Origin: Lachnospiraceae bacterium
Lineage (GTDB): Bacteria; Bacillota; Clostridia; Lachnospirales; Lachnospiraceae
DNA length: 64,000 nucleotides
NCBI GenBank assembly: GCA_017434885.1
Contig: JAFSGE010000035.1
Span: forward strand, 1-64,000
Direction: 5' to 3'
Positions within the stretch are counted from its first letter, which is position 1. Each line of letters begins with the position of its first letter. Of the stretch, positions 35,259-44,603 are shown one piece after another. The position numbers were made by a program, and so were the translations under genes. The notes below the pieces were generated by a model, which worked only from the letters and a program-made list of their open reading frames with translations, made no database searches and was not told the DNA's origin.

Positions 35259-36200
35259 TTATGAATCCGGCTGATTCCCTATGCTCTTTACATGCTGAAT
35301 CAGCGGGGTATCATCTGTGATTGGTAAAAAGCAGGCATCTCCCTGCATGCGCACCTTCGCAATAATTTCCGCAAGTGCTGCAACCGTGGTATCCTTCTCT
35401 GCCGCATCATGCATCAGCACCACACAATCCGTCTGACCGCTTATTCCCGAAATACAGTTAGAAACAATGGTATCCTTGGGAAGCTGTCCGCTTACTGCAT
35501 CTCCCGAAGATACATTCCAATCAAAATATGCAATATCACTGTCATTCAGATAGGCAATCAGTTCCTGCATATCTGCTTTACTGACTTTGTTGGAACTGCC
35601 CCCCGGAAACCGGTAATATCTGGGCCAAACACCTGTTATTTCATATAGATATTCCTGCAATTTCTTTAAATCTTTGACAAAGGCCGCCTTAGATGCGTAT
35701 ATTTCCTCATACTTATGACTGTAGGAATGCATGGCAATTGTATGCCCCTCTGCCACAATTCTCTGATACAGCGCTTTCGATTCCTCGTCAGTCTTACCCA
35801 GCACAAAGAAAGTTGCCTTTACATCATACTGCTTTAAGATGTCCAGAATCTGCGCAGTATTACTACTGGGACCGTCATCAAAGGTCAGGTAAATCCGCTT
35901 GCTATATGAAATTGCCTCTTCCTGTATCTCCTGTTCCGGCTCTGACTGCTCCTCGCTCTCCCGCGGTGATTCCTCAATATGTGCCGTAGTAAAAACACTT
36001 GTTATTTCTTCTGTTTCTGCCTCCAGCCTTGCCTGTTCAAGCATTGTCTGTAATTCCTGCAATTGTCCGTTTAAACCGGATATATGAACAGCAAGTACTA
36101 TGCAAATAATGATTGGAATCAGAATTGCCATTCCCACTGTGCCCAATATCATTTTCTTTAGCCGGTTAATCCGTTTTCTCCGGGCTGTTGCTTCCTCCAT
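35259..36200 (-). CDS. Membrane-anchored polysaccharide deacetylase (NodB)
   Basis: A 313-residue protein: a basic N-terminus, one membrane helix (about residues 18-40), an acidic linker with short coiled coil (45-97), and an extracellular NodB deacetylase domain (100-300). Catalytic motifs are TFDDG (107-111, Asp109 metal ligand), HSYSH (158-162), RYYRFPGG and VVLMHD. It probably removes acetyl groups from peptidoglycan or another surface polymer. The ATG at 36200 has AAAGGAG nine bases upstream; a TTG at 36233 is an alternative without a good site. It is followed after 45 bases by bactofilin, suggesting a shared envelope role. Confidence 0.88.
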   Translation of the reverse strand: MEEATARRKRINRLKKMILGTVGMAILIPIIICIVLAVHISGLNGQLQELQTMLEQARLEAETEEITSVFTTAHIEESPRESEEQSEPEQEIQEEAISYSKRIYLTFDDGPSSNTAQILDILKQYDVKATFFVLGKTDEESKALYQRIVAEGHTIAMHSYSHKYEEIYASKAAFVKDLKKLQEYLYEITGVWPRYYRFPGGSSNKVSKADMQELIAYLNDSDIAYFDWNVSSGDAVSGQLPKDTIVSNCISGISGQTDCVVLMHDAAEKDTTVAALAEIIAKVRMQGDACFLPITDDTPLIQHVKSIGNQPDS

Positions 36201-36338
36201 GGGAATGTACTCCTTTACCACATACTGTCTCAAATTCTTCTATAAGGTATAACAGAAATACCCTTCTTACATCTTACCACAATATAAGATTCTGGGAAAG
36301 AGTTAAATTTATGAAGATATAAATTTACATATATCCTT

Positions 36339-37823
36339 TTAATAACGCTCGTCTCCGTAAATAGCCCTTTCCTCTTCCATCATTTTTTCCTGTTTTTCAA
36401 ATTCCGCTGTATTTTCAGGGGTATACATCGCCCTCCTGTGTTCTTCCATATCTTTCTCTGCCAACTCTTCGCTGATATTCCAGTATGTTTCCGGGGCTCC
36501 GCAAATCCCATCAGACTTCAAATAACTGTCAATCGTCAAATACCTGTCATCAAAGTCCGCTGCATTTCTCGCACCTTTTACTGTCCATCCGCATTCTGCC
36601 ATTGCCGGAAGCCTTGGAAGAATCAGATAAAACACTCTGTCAAGGTCAGAAACTCTTTCCGTCCATAAGGGACACTCCACACCTATAATCGCATTCTCAT
36701 TTTCAAGGTATTCCGGACAAATTTCATAATCAAGAATCTTATGAACATCCCACATAGCGTATGGATAATCCAAATAAAAGCTCTCTGTGGAAGATTGAAT
36801 GATTTTTCCGCCTCTTTTGACAAAATCGGTAATCAGTTCTTTATCCCCCATCCACATCTGTACCACAAAATCCGTAGGCAATTTCTCACCACGCAAAGAA
36901 TCATTCCATACGATAACTTTCTTTCCCTTTTTCTTTAAATATTCCTGCACCTTGATTACAAACCACTGTTGAAGGGCGTTTTCATCCAAAAGTCCCAGTT
37001 CTTTTATCTTTTTTTGGCAGTCCGGACACCTTCTCCATTTTCGTTTGCAAGCCTCATCACCACCGATATGAATCATTTCGTACGGAAACAACTCTGCCAG
37101 TTCATCCAAAATGTGGGTAACAAATGTAAAGCTTTCTTCTTTGCCTGCACAAATAAGATTGTCAAAAATGCCTCCCGTAGTAACCACACTGACCGGCTCA
37201 TTCTGACATCCTATTTCCGGATATGCCGCAAGCATTGCACTTTCATGCCCCGGAATTTCAATCTCGGGAATAATGTCTATCATATGCTCCTTTGCATAAG
37301 TAACAATTTCCCTGATATCCTCTTTTGTAAAATATCCACTGTTATTTTTATATTCATCCACAAGACCGAAATGCGAACGACCTCGTTTTGCTCCGACTTC
37401 GGTCAGTTTCGGATAGGCTGAAATCTCCACGCGAAATCCCTGATCATCTATCAGATGCCAATGCAACTTATTAATCTTAAACAAGGAAATAATATCAATT
37501 ATTTTCTTCACATCATCCTTCGGCAAAAAGTGACGGCTGGAATCCAGCATAAAGCCACGGTATGCAAATCGTGGTGCATCATCTATCTCCATACAGGGCA
37601 TTACATCCTTAAACTGCATTCTTAACTGTTTTAACGTGCAATTTGCATAAAAAATCCCTGCCTTATCACCTTCAATACGGATTTCGTCTTCCGTGATTTT
37701 AATAACATATGCTTCTTTTTTCTGCAGTTCTTTCTCACATGTTGTTATCTTCGCCCCCGGTTGGCAATAACCGCCTGTAAGCTTAACTTTTTCCGGATAG
37801 GGAACCAAATGTAATCTCTCCAT
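36339..37823 (-). CDS. Beta-N-acetylhexosaminidase (GH20)
   Basis: A 494-residue glycoside hydrolase family 20 enzyme that removes terminal N-acetylhexosamines. The N-terminal GH20b domain is residues 1-85; the catalytic barrel starts at RGFMLDSSRHFLP, with HWHLIDDQGFR (121-131), EIEIPGH (187-193) and the catalytic pair Asp256-Glu257 in HIGGDEA. No signal peptide is present, so it acts in the cytoplasm, perhaps on imported chitobiose- or glycan-derived oligosaccharides. The ATG at 37823 has AGGAGG upstream. It follows the acyltransferase-like gene by eight bases, in one operon. Confidence 0.92.
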   Translation of the reverse strand: MERLHLVPYPEKVKLTGGYCQPGAKITTCEKELQKKEAYVIKITEDEIRIEGDKAGIFYANCTLKQLRMQFKDVMPCMEIDDAPRFAYRGFMLDSSRHFLPKDDVKKIIDIISLFKINKLHWHLIDDQGFRVEISAYPKLTEVGAKRGRSHFGLVDEYKNNSGYFTKEDIREIVTYAKEHMIDIIPEIEIPGHESAMLAAYPEIGCQNEPVSVVTTGGIFDNLICAGKEESFTFVTHILDELAELFPYEMIHIGGDEACKRKWRRCPDCQKKIKELGLLDENALQQWFVIKVQEYLKKKGKKVIVWNDSLRGEKLPTDFVVQMWMGDKELITDFVKRGGKIIQSSTESFYLDYPYAMWDVHKILDYEICPEYLENENAIIGVECPLWTERVSDLDRVFYLILPRLPAMAECGWTVKGARNAADFDDRYLTIDSYLKSDGICGAPETYWNISEELAEKDMEEHRRAMYTPENTAEFEKQEKMMEEERAIYGDERY

Positions 37824-37831
37824 AATACCTC

Positions 37832-38656
37832 CTATTCTTTAAACGGTTCTTCTTTCAGGCTGCCAAGTGCAATACCTACTTTTCCTCCCGCAAGTAAAAA
37901 AGTTTTCATTGCCCTTTGAAGCGACGTTTTTTCCGGTAAACTGCCGACATCAATCTGCCCATTCTCCTCAATTCCATATACCCATTCCGCGTAATCGTTT
38001 ACATCAGGTATTCCCTTTTCGATTATAAAGTTTTCCTGGAATTTTCTAATGCGGGAATCTGCCGGAAGCAGTTCTTTCAATGCCGGCGACAACAGCCAGC
38101 TTTCACAGCTCATTTTCACATCTGCGTACTCCGGAAAATACGTTTTCAAAAAATCACGGGCAAGCTCATAAGATTTCCGCAGAGCAACCTTGTTCATATC
38201 CGCATCCGAAGGAATATGAATCGAAACATACTTTTGCGTATCTTTATCTACCAGCTCATACTCCAGTTCACCGATTCGAAAAAGCTGCAAAGCAAGCTGT
38301 CGGGGTGTCCAAAAATCACGGTTAAAATAATATCTTCCGCTTCGCTCCATGCTTTCATTTACAAATCTGGAAAAACATTTCATGGTTGCCACAAAAATTT
38401 CTTCACTGATTCCGGCTTCTTTGTATTTTTCCCATGAAAGCAAAGCTGCCTGGAGCATCACCGTAAGCATCTTCATTCCATCCGAATCCTCGCCAAGCAT
38501 CTTTTTCAAATCAGCGAGCCCTTCGTTCCATGTATTGCGCGAAAACAGTTTACGTACCGCCTCTGCAAGCCGTACATCATCCATATGAATATCCGCATTT
38601 ATTATCAATTCCACGACTTCCCGCGGCAGTTTAATTTTTTCTGCTAGAAATAGCAT
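37832..38656 (-). CDS. Acyltransferase-domain protein (DUF5596-like)
   Basis: A 274-residue cytoplasmic protein, helical in its first 120 residues, with a C-terminal half that resembles the acyltransferase proteins annotated next to sugar hydrolases in Clostridia (features RIGELEYEL, SIHIPSDADM, SCESWLLSPALKELLP). This resemblance is from memory and the reaction is unknown. No signal peptide or membrane segment. The ATG at 38656 follows AAAGGAGA. It is first in an operon with the GH20 gene, behind an extended -10 promoter (38681-38689), and could modify the products of that hydrolase. Confidence 0.6.
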   Translation of the reverse strand: MLFLAEKIKLPREVVELIINADIHMDDVRLAEAVRKLFSRNTWNEGLADLKKMLGEDSDGMKMLTVMLQAALLSWEKYKEAGISEEIFVATMKCFSRFVNESMERSGRYYFNRDFWTPRQLALQLFRIGELEYELVDKDTQKYVSIHIPSDADMNKVALRKSYELARDFLKTYFPEYADVKMSCESWLLSPALKELLPADSRIRKFQENFIIEKGIPDVNDYAEWVYGIEENGQIDVGSLPEKTSLQRAMKTFLLAGGKVGIALGSLKEEPFKE

Positions 38657-38680
38657 TTTAACAGTTCTCCTTTTTTGTAA

Positions 38681-38689
38681 ATTATATCA
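38681..38689 (-). promoter_or_regulatory. Extended -10 promoter of the acyltransferase-GH20 operon
   Basis: Minus strand TGATATAAT, an extended -10 box with no strong -35, 24 bases before the ATG at 38656. Confidence 0.55.
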
Positions 38690-38692
38690 CAT

Positions 38693-38725
38693 CGAAAAAA
38701 AAGCGACCACATATCGTGTGGCCGC
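38693..38725 (-). terminator. Terminator of the opp operon
   Basis: Arms GCG-CCACA and TGTGG-CGC with one mismatch and a five-base loop, followed on the minus strand by eight T. It lies about 25 bases past the oppA stop and directly before the next promoter. Confidence 0.75.
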
Positions 38726-38749
38726 ACATTGCTTTTTTACTTTTAATAT

Positions 38750-40369
38750 TTATTCCGTAATATCTGCATACATGAAATACCAGTGACCGTTAGGTCCATG
38801 CCATGCACCTGTAATCTTATCACTCTGCAACCAGAAGTCATTATAGTATGCAAGAGGGATACAAGCTGCATCTTCCATCATAATATCTTCTGCCTGATGA
38901 AGTGCTGCGGAACGCTCTGCAGGATCCAAGGTTGTTCTGGATAAATCCATAGCTGCATCAAATTCAGGATTGTTGTACTTACCGTCGTTGTTACCGTTGG
39001 TAGAGTAGAACAGGTCTAACATATTGGAAGGATCGCTGTAGTCTCCTATCCAGCCGTTACGCGCGATATCATATTCGCCGTTACGACGCATAGGTGTAAA
39101 GGAAGCCCATTCTACAATTTCAACCTCTAAAGTAACGCCGATTTCTGCCCATGCCTGCTGTAAATATTCAGCAACCACCTTATGATAACCGGAGTCATTG
39201 GTGGAATATGTGATAACAGGAAGTCCTTCACCGTTCGGATAACCTGCATCTGCCAGTAACTGCTTTGCTGCTTCTACATTTGCTTCATGGTTAGTCGTAT
39301 CAATATAAGGTGCGCCACCGTTAGCAGATGCTATGAACTCGCTTCCGTCTGTATCTACCCAGCCGGGTCCCATAAAGTTGCTTGCAGTAGCGTAAGTTCC
39401 CTGCATCAAAGTGCCTGCAACATATTCACGGTCAATAGCAAGATTCAGCGCTTTACGAACATTGATATCTGTAAAAGGTTCTCTTTCCATATTCAGACTT
39501 AAATAGTAAGTACCGATAATAGATTCTACCTTGAAATCAGACTGTCCGCTCAAAGTAGGGATTTCTTCTGTGGGAACGTCCTTAATCATCAGAACTTCAC
39601 CTGTCTGGTAAGCACTGTAAGCTGCGTTTGCATCTTCAATTAAGTTCCACTTAATACCATCAAGTTTAATTGCATCTGCATTCCAGTAATAAGGATTCTT
39701 GCTCATAAGAATATGAGAACCGGGAACCCATTCAGAAATGTAGAAAGGCCCGTTTGTGATATAAGTTTCAGCAGCAGTTGCCCAAGCATCACCGTTTTTC
39801 TCAACAGTTGCCTGCTGAACAGGGCTTAATGTGGAATATGCAATCAGACTTCCAAAGAAAGAACAAGGTGCTGATAAAGTAACAACTACTGTCTTGTCAT
39901 CGGGAGCCGCTACCTGAAGAGCATCCAGATTACCTGCGATTGCATCCTCATAACCTGCTACTACACCAAGTACGGTTTCTGCATAAGGAGCAGCTACCAT
40001 AGGGTCACATACTCTCTTAAAGCTGTACACATAATCATTTGCTGTCAGGTCAGAACCGTCAGACCACTTAAGACCATCTCTTAAATGGAATGTCCATGTA
40101 AGACCGTCTTCAGATACTTCCCAGCTTTCTGCCGCTCCGGCAACAATCTGGTTATTTTCATCTACACTCAGCAAACGTTCAAACGCATGCTCAAGCATAG
40201 TACCGCCGTCAGATGAACTGTTTAACGCGGGATCAATAGTTTCAGGGTCAGGACCTACCTGTACAGATAAAATCTTGCCCTCACCTGCAGGTGCCTCTGC
40301 ACTGCCGCAGGCTACTGCGCCCACTAACATGACAACTACAAGTACGAGTGCAAATACTCTCTTTTTCAT
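38750..40369 (-). CDS. oppA: Peptide ABC transporter substrate-binding lipoprotein
   Basis: A 539-residue SBP family 5 protein. The N-terminus is a lipoprotein signal (MKKRVFALVLVVVMLVGAVACGS) with the lipobox Cys at residue 21, so it is anchored to the outer face of the membrane. The mature part includes LSVQVGPDPETIDPALNSS, the INVRKALNLAIDREYV stretch and NGPFYISEW, as in OppA. It captures oligopeptides for the OppBCDF importer. The ATG at 40369 follows GGAGGA. It is last in the operon, 81 bases after oppF and behind a hairpin (40415-40433) that probably stabilises or sets its separate level. Confidence 0.92.
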   Translation of the reverse strand: MKKRVFALVLVVVMLVGAVACGSAEAPAGEGKILSVQVGPDPETIDPALNSSSDGGTMLEHAFERLLSVDENNQIVAGAAESWEVSEDGLTWTFHLRDGLKWSDGSDLTANDYVYSFKRVCDPMVAAPYAETVLGVVAGYEDAIAGNLDALQVAAPDDKTVVVTLSAPCSFFGSLIAYSTLSPVQQATVEKNGDAWATAAETYITNGPFYISEWVPGSHILMSKNPYYWNADAIKLDGIKWNLIEDANAAYSAYQTGEVLMIKDVPTEEIPTLSGQSDFKVESIIGTYYLSLNMEREPFTDINVRKALNLAIDREYVAGTLMQGTYATASNFMGPGWVDTDGSEFIASANGGAPYIDTTNHEANVEAAKQLLADAGYPNGEGLPVITYSTNDSGYHKVVAEYLQQAWAEIGVTLEVEIVEWASFTPMRRNGEYDIARNGWIGDYSDPSNMLDLFYSTNGNNDGKYNNPEFDAAMDLSRTTLDPAERSAALHQAEDIMMEDAACIPLAYYNDFWLQSDKITGAWHGPNGHWYFMYADITE

Positions 40370-40414
40370 GATTTTCCTCCTAGTAAAAATAAAACATAAA
40401 TTTATAAAATCTGT

Positions 40415-40433
40415 GGGTGCCAAATGCGCACCC
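40415..40433 (-). promoter_or_regulatory. Intercistronic hairpin between oppF and oppA
   Basis: Arms GGGTGC and GCACCC. There is no full T run, so it is more likely an RNA processing or stabilising element than a terminator; such hairpins are common before binding-protein genes. Confidence 0.45.
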
Positions 40434-40450
40434 TCAAATATTTACCATAA

Positions 40451-41440
40451 TTAATTACATTTGTCAATATGATGACATGCCGCAAAATGTCCTTTTTCCA
40501 CTTCCTTCCACTCTGGTACCTCTGATGCGCATCGTTCATCAGCATAAGGACATCTGGTACGGAAACGACAGCCTGAAGGAGGATTTAACGGACTGGGAAC
40601 ATCTCCCTCAAGCACGATTCGCTTGCTCTCCTTTGCCACCTTCGGGTCCGCGATGGGTATAGCTGAGATCAGGCTCTTGGTATAAGGATGAAGGGGTCTT
40701 GTTGTCAAAGTATAACTGTCGGCAAGCTCCACCATTCTTCCCAGGTACATAACACCGATTCTGTTGGAAATATGCTTTACCACAGACAAATCATGGGCAA
40801 TAAACAAATAGGTCAGTCCCATTTCTGCCTGCAAATCTTCAAACATATTGATAACCTGCGCCTGAATGGAAACATCCAGTGCTGAAATCGGTTCATCACA
40901 GACAATAAATTCCGGTCTGACTGCAAGGGCTCTTGCAATACCTACACGCTGTCTCTGTCCGCCGGAAAACTCATGGGGATAGCGGTTTGCGTGTTCGGAG
41001 TTTAAACCTACTCTCTGAAGCATTTCGATAATAATATCGTAACGTTCTTTTTTATTTGCTGCCATCTTATGCACATCAATGGCTTCCCCGACAATATCAC
41101 CAATGGTCATACGGGGATCTAAGCTGGCATAGGGATCCTGAAATACAATCTGCATTTTTTTGCGGTAAGGAAGCATATCTGCGTAAATCTTTTTCTCTAC
41201 GTCAAAAATCACATCATCACCGTAAATAAACTTACCGCCTGTAGGCTCATACAAACGAAGAAGGGTACGTCCTGTTGTAGTCTTACCACATCCTGATTCA
41301 CCTACCAGGCCTAAAGTTTCACCCCTGTCAATGGTAAAGGAAACATCATCTACCGCCTGAATGTATTTCTTCTTTTTGCCGTAACCGCCGGCAGGAAAAT
41401 ACTGACGCAAATGTTCAATCTGCACTAACTTATCACTCAT
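40451..41440 (-). CDS. oppF: Oligopeptide ABC transporter ATP-binding protein OppF
   Basis: A 329-residue ATPase. Walker A is [12 protein letters not shown], the signature [15 protein letters not shown], Walker [11 protein letters not shown], and the C-terminal oligopeptide-type extension has a Cys-rich [14 protein letters not shown] that can bind a metal cluster. It powers the OppBC channel with OppD. The ATG at 41440 ([11 protein letters not shown]) has AAAGGAGC upstream and overlaps the oppD stop as ATGA, so the two are coupled. Specificity for oligo- rather than dipeptides is inferred from family resemblance. Confidence 0.93.
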   Translation of the reverse strand: MSDKLVQIEHLRQYFPAGGYGKKKKYIQAVDDVSFTIDRGETLGLVGESGCGKTTTGRTLLRLYEPTGGKFIYGDDVIFDVEKKIYADMLPYRKKMQIVFQDPYASLDPRMTIGDIVGEAIDVHKMAANKKERYDIIIEMLQRVGLNSEHANRYPHEFSGGQRQRVGIARALAVRPEFIVCDEPISALDVSIQAQVINMFEDLQAEMGLTYLFIAHDLSVVKHISNRIGVMYLGRMVELADSYTLTTRPLHPYTKSLISAIPIADPKVAKESKRIVLEGDVPSPLNPPSGCRFRTRCPYADERCASEVPEWKEVEKGHFAACHHIDKCN

Positions 41441-42435
41441 TTGGCTGCTCCTTTCTCCATTTCTTCCTTCTGGTTCAACCAGCACTGGGTATAGTGTACC
41501 TCTCCGAAATTTGTAACGGGAGGCATTTCCCTCAGACAAATCTTCATACATGCCTCACATCTGGGTGCGAACGGACAACCCTTAGGAGGATTCAAAAGGT
41601 CAACCGGTGTTCCTTCAATGGGTACCAGTCTCTCATGCTCCTTGGTATCAAGTCTTGGAATGGAACGAATCAGACCTTTGGTATACTGATGCTTCGGATT
41701 GTAGAAAATATCCTCTGTGGTTCCGTATTCAATAATACGTCCGGCATACATTACCGCAATTCTCTCACACATGCTTGCCACGACACCAAGATCATGCGTA
41801 ATCATGATAATGGCCATACCAAGCTTTTCTTTCAGTTCCATCATCAGTTCCAGAATCTGAGCCTGAATGGTTACATCAAGGGCTGTAGTCGGTTCATCTG
41901 CAATCAAAAGCTTCGGTTCACAGGCAAGTGCAATGGCTATCATGACACGCTGCCTCATACCACCGGAAAGTTCATGAGGATACTGTTTCAAACGTTTTTC
42001 CGGTTCATTGATACCTACAAGCTCAAGCAGTTCCTTTGCTCTTTCTTTTGCCTGCTGTTTATTTTTGTCGGTATGCAGAAGGATAACCTCCATAATCTGA
42101 TTGCCGATGGTATAAACAGGATTCAAACTGGTCATGGGATCCTGAAAAATAATGGATACCTCATTACCACGTATTTTGCACATTTCTTTTTCAGTCATAG
42201 TTTCAATATGATGACCGTTAAACTCAAGTGTTCCTCCCAGCAATTTTCCGGGATGTGCGGTAAGTCCCATCAAACTATACGCTGTTACGGATTTACCGGA
42301 ACCACTTTCTCCTACAATTCCCAGTACTTCTCCCTCTTTTAAGCGAATGGAAACATCGTTTAATGCCTTTACTTCACCTGCGGGAGTGAAAAAAGAAAGT
42401 CGTTCATTTTTGATATCAACGAGATATTCTGCCAT
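41437..42435 (-). CDS. oppD: Oligopeptide ABC transporter ATP-binding protein OppD
   Basis: A 332-residue ATPase: Walker A GESGSGKSV, signature LSGGMRQRVMIAIAL, Walker B LIADEPTTALD, and the C-terminal Cys-rich GCPFAPRCEACMKICLREMPP. It pairs with OppF to drive import. The ATG at 42435 follows AAAGGCGGA. It lies 17 bases after oppC and overlaps oppF by four bases. Confidence 0.93.
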   Translation of the reverse strand: MAEYLVDIKNERLSFFTPAGEVKALNDVSIRLKEGEVLGIVGESGSGKSVTAYSLMGLTAHPGKLLGGTLEFNGHHIETMTEKEMCKIRGNEVSIIFQDPMTSLNPVYTIGNQIMEVILLHTDKNKQQAKERAKELLELVGINEPEKRLKQYPHELSGGMRQRVMIAIALACEPKLLIADEPTTALDVTIQAQILELMMELKEKLGMAIIMITHDLGVVASMCERIAVMYAGRIIEYGTTEDIFYNPKHQYTKGLIRSIPRLDTKEHERLVPIEGTPVDLLNPPKGCPFAPRCEACMKICLREMPPVTNFGEVHYTQCWLNQKEEMEKGAAK

Positions 42436-42452
42436 AAATTTGTCCGCCTTTC

Positions 42453-43499
42453 TTAGTTTTTCAGCTTGGGATCAAACGCATCACGAAGACCGTCACCAAG
42501 CAGGTTGAAACTCAAAATAATAAGTGAAATTAAAAGTGCAGGAATGAATAACAAATAAGGATAAGTATTCATACCGTTAATCGCATCACTTGCAAGACTT
42601 CCTAAGGAAGGCAAGGGTACTGCCACACCCATACCGAGGAAGCTTAAAAAACTCTCGGTAAAAATGGATGAAGGAATCTGCAATGTTGTTGTTACAATCA
42701 AAGTACCGATACAGTTAGTAAGCAGATGCTTTCTGATAATCGTGCTACTCTTAACGCCAAGTGCTCTTGCTGCAGTTACATACTCACTTTCTTTCAGCAT
42801 CAAAATCTGACTTCTTACCATACGCGCCATACCAACCCAGTAAAGCAAGGCAAATACAACGAAAATACTAATCAGATTCTCACCTACGATGTTAACCCAG
42901 CCAAAGCCGGGAACGGTTGCCAGCGTACCCAAAGGAGCTTTCAAAGCAAAAGATAAAAGGACAATCAGCAAAATGTCGGGAATGGTATAAATAATATCAA
43001 CCACACGCATCATGATAAGGTCTACCCAACCTCCGAAGAACGCTGCCACGGAACCATATATGGAACCAATAATTAAAATAATACCTGTCGCAATCAAACC
43101 TACCAACAGGGAAATGCGGCTTCCCATCATCACGCGGATTGCATAGTCACGTCCCATTTTGTCAGTACCGAAAATGTGGGGAAATACTTTTTCTCCCGCA
43201 TCAATTCGCGCCTGTTCCTCTGCTGAGTACTCCATAGGTGCCAAATTGTTCGCACCTTTAATCTGCTCCTTATAACTGTAGGGATAAAACATCGGTACAA
43301 TAAAAGAAAATATCATAACAATGATAATTACCACCAAAGATGTCATCGCCACTTTATTTTTCATAAGACGGCGCATACCGTCCTTCCAGAAGCTCACGCT
43401 CTCTCGCATAATAATCTGGCTCTGTTTTTCTTCCTCCGTCGCAGGGAGAAAATCTTCGGGATTTAAATTTAACTGAAAACTTAACGGATTCTGCTTCAT
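42453..43499 (-). CDS. oppC: Oligopeptide ABC transporter permease OppC
   Basis: A 348-residue inner-membrane permease with six helices and a long cytoplasmic N-terminus (about 35 residues). The external loop after helix 1 is about 70 residues with IFGTDKMGRDYAIRVMMG. The ATPase-docking EAA loop is present as AARALGVKSSTIIRKHLLTN. The ATG at 43499 follows AAGGAGA. It is second in the operon, 14 bases after oppB. Confidence 0.93.
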   Translation of the reverse strand: MKQNPLSFQLNLNPEDFLPATEEEKQSQIIMRESVSFWKDGMRRLMKNKVAMTSLVVIIIVMIFSFIVPMFYPYSYKEQIKGANNLAPMEYSAEEQARIDAGEKVFPHIFGTDKMGRDYAIRVMMGSRISLLVGLIATGIILIIGSIYGSVAAFFGGWVDLIMMRVVDIIYTIPDILLIVLLSFALKAPLGTLATVPGFGWVNIVGENLISIFVVFALLYWVGMARMVRSQILMLKESEYVTAARALGVKSSTIIRKHLLTNCIGTLIVTTTLQIPSSIFTESFLSFLGMGVAVPLPSLGSLASDAINGMNTYPYLLFIPALLISLIILSFNLLGDGLRDAFDPKLKN

Positions 43500-43513
43500 A
43501 ATCTCTTTTCTCC

Positions 43514-44431
43514 TTACTTTAATTTAATACGGGGGTCTACCAGCTTGTACACAATGTCTACAACCACGTTCATAATAATAATTAGTGTCGCAAGGAAAAT
43601 GGTAGTTCCCATGATCAGTGTATAGTCACGTCCGTTGATGGCACCGATAAACTCACCGCCAAGTCCCGGAATGGTAAAAATCTTTTCCACAACGAAACTG
43701 CCTGTCAGTGTGTAGGCAAGCATAGGACCTACATAAGTTACTACCGGCAGGATAGCATTACGAAGAGCATGCTTAAACAAAATTACATGTCCTGCAAGAC
43801 CTTTTGCCTTTGCAGTACGCATATAATCCTGTCCCAACACATCCAACATGGAGGAACGCATCAATCTCATAATGTAAGCTGTCGGATAGAAAGACAATGC
43901 CATAACAGGCATAATATAATTTTTCCAGGAACTAAGTCCCATGGTGGGAAGTAATTTCAAATTTACCCCAAGGGTATACATCAGTACAGTACAAATAACA
44001 AAGCTTGGAACTGCGATACCGCAGGTTGCCACCACGCTGATAAGACTGTCCAAAAATTTTCCTCTTTTAAGAGCCGCAATACAACCAAGAGGAATACCAA
44101 GCAATAATGATACCAGTACGGAGATACCGCCCACTTTTGCAGACACCGGAAATTTCATGAGAATGATATCCATAACAGTACGTCCTCTTTGCTTTAGGCT
44201 GTCTCCGAAATCACCGTGCGCGGCATCAATCATATAAGTTAAATATCTCTGAAACAACGGTTTATCCAGTCCATACTTTGCTTCCAACGCTGCTGTCGCC
44301 GCAGGACTGATTGCCTTTTCGGAAAGGAATGGTCCTCCCGGTACCATATTCATCAGAAAAAAGGTAATGGTTGCAACTGCCCAAATCGTTACAATTTCAA
44401 GAAAAACTCGTTTCACGATATACTTTAACAT
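43514..44431 (-). CDS. oppB: Oligopeptide ABC transporter permease OppB
   Basis: A 305-residue permease with six helices. It starts MLKYIVKRVFLEIVTIW, has the LEAKYGLDKPLFQRYL loop and the EAA motif AKAKGLAGHVILFKHALRN. The ATG at 44431 is preferred because AAGGAG lies eight bases upstream; another ATG two codons earlier (44437) sits too close to that site. It is first in oppBCDFA, behind a promoter and a terminator-like leader hairpin. Confidence 0.92.
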   Translation of the reverse strand: MLKYIVKRVFLEIVTIWAVATITFFLMNMVPGGPFLSEKAISPAATAALEAKYGLDKPLFQRYLTYMIDAAHGDFGDSLKQRGRTVMDIILMKFPVSAKVGGISVLVSLLLGIPLGCIAALKRGKFLDSLISVVATCGIAVPSFVICTVLMYTLGVNLKLLPTMGLSSWKNYIMPVMALSFYPTAYIMRLMRSSMLDVLGQDYMRTAKAKGLAGHVILFKHALRNAILPVVTYVGPMLAYTLTGSFVVEKIFTIPGLGGEFIGAINGRDYTLIMGTTIFLATLIIIMNVVVDIVYKLVDPRIKLK

Positions 44432-44464
44432 ACGCATAACTCCTTCGATAAAAATTCAAAAAAA

Positions 44465-44504
44465 GGGAACCATAGTATTTATGTTGCCCAAACACTATCG
44501 TCCC
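44465..44504 (-). terminator. Terminator-like hairpin in the opp leader
   Basis: Arms GGGACGATAGT and ACTATGGTTCCC (two small internal mismatches), followed on the minus strand by seven T. It lies between the opp promoter and oppB, and also past the end of the upstream MCP gene. It may be the MCP terminator, an opp attenuator, or both. Confidence 0.65.
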
Positions 44505-44520
44505 TTTCCACAACGGTTAT

Positions 44521-44550
44521 ATCATAGCAAAAAAGTACCTGTTTTGTCAA
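44521..44550 (-). promoter_or_regulatory. SigA-type promoter upstream of opp
   Basis: Minus strand TTGACA (44545-44550), 18-base spacer, TATGAT (44521-44526). The predicted start (about 44514) is only some ten bases before the terminator-like hairpin. Confidence 0.7.
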
Positions 44551-44603
44551 TTCTCTTTTGCCATATTTCCCGTATTTACTTGTATTTACAATAATTTACA
44601 CTT

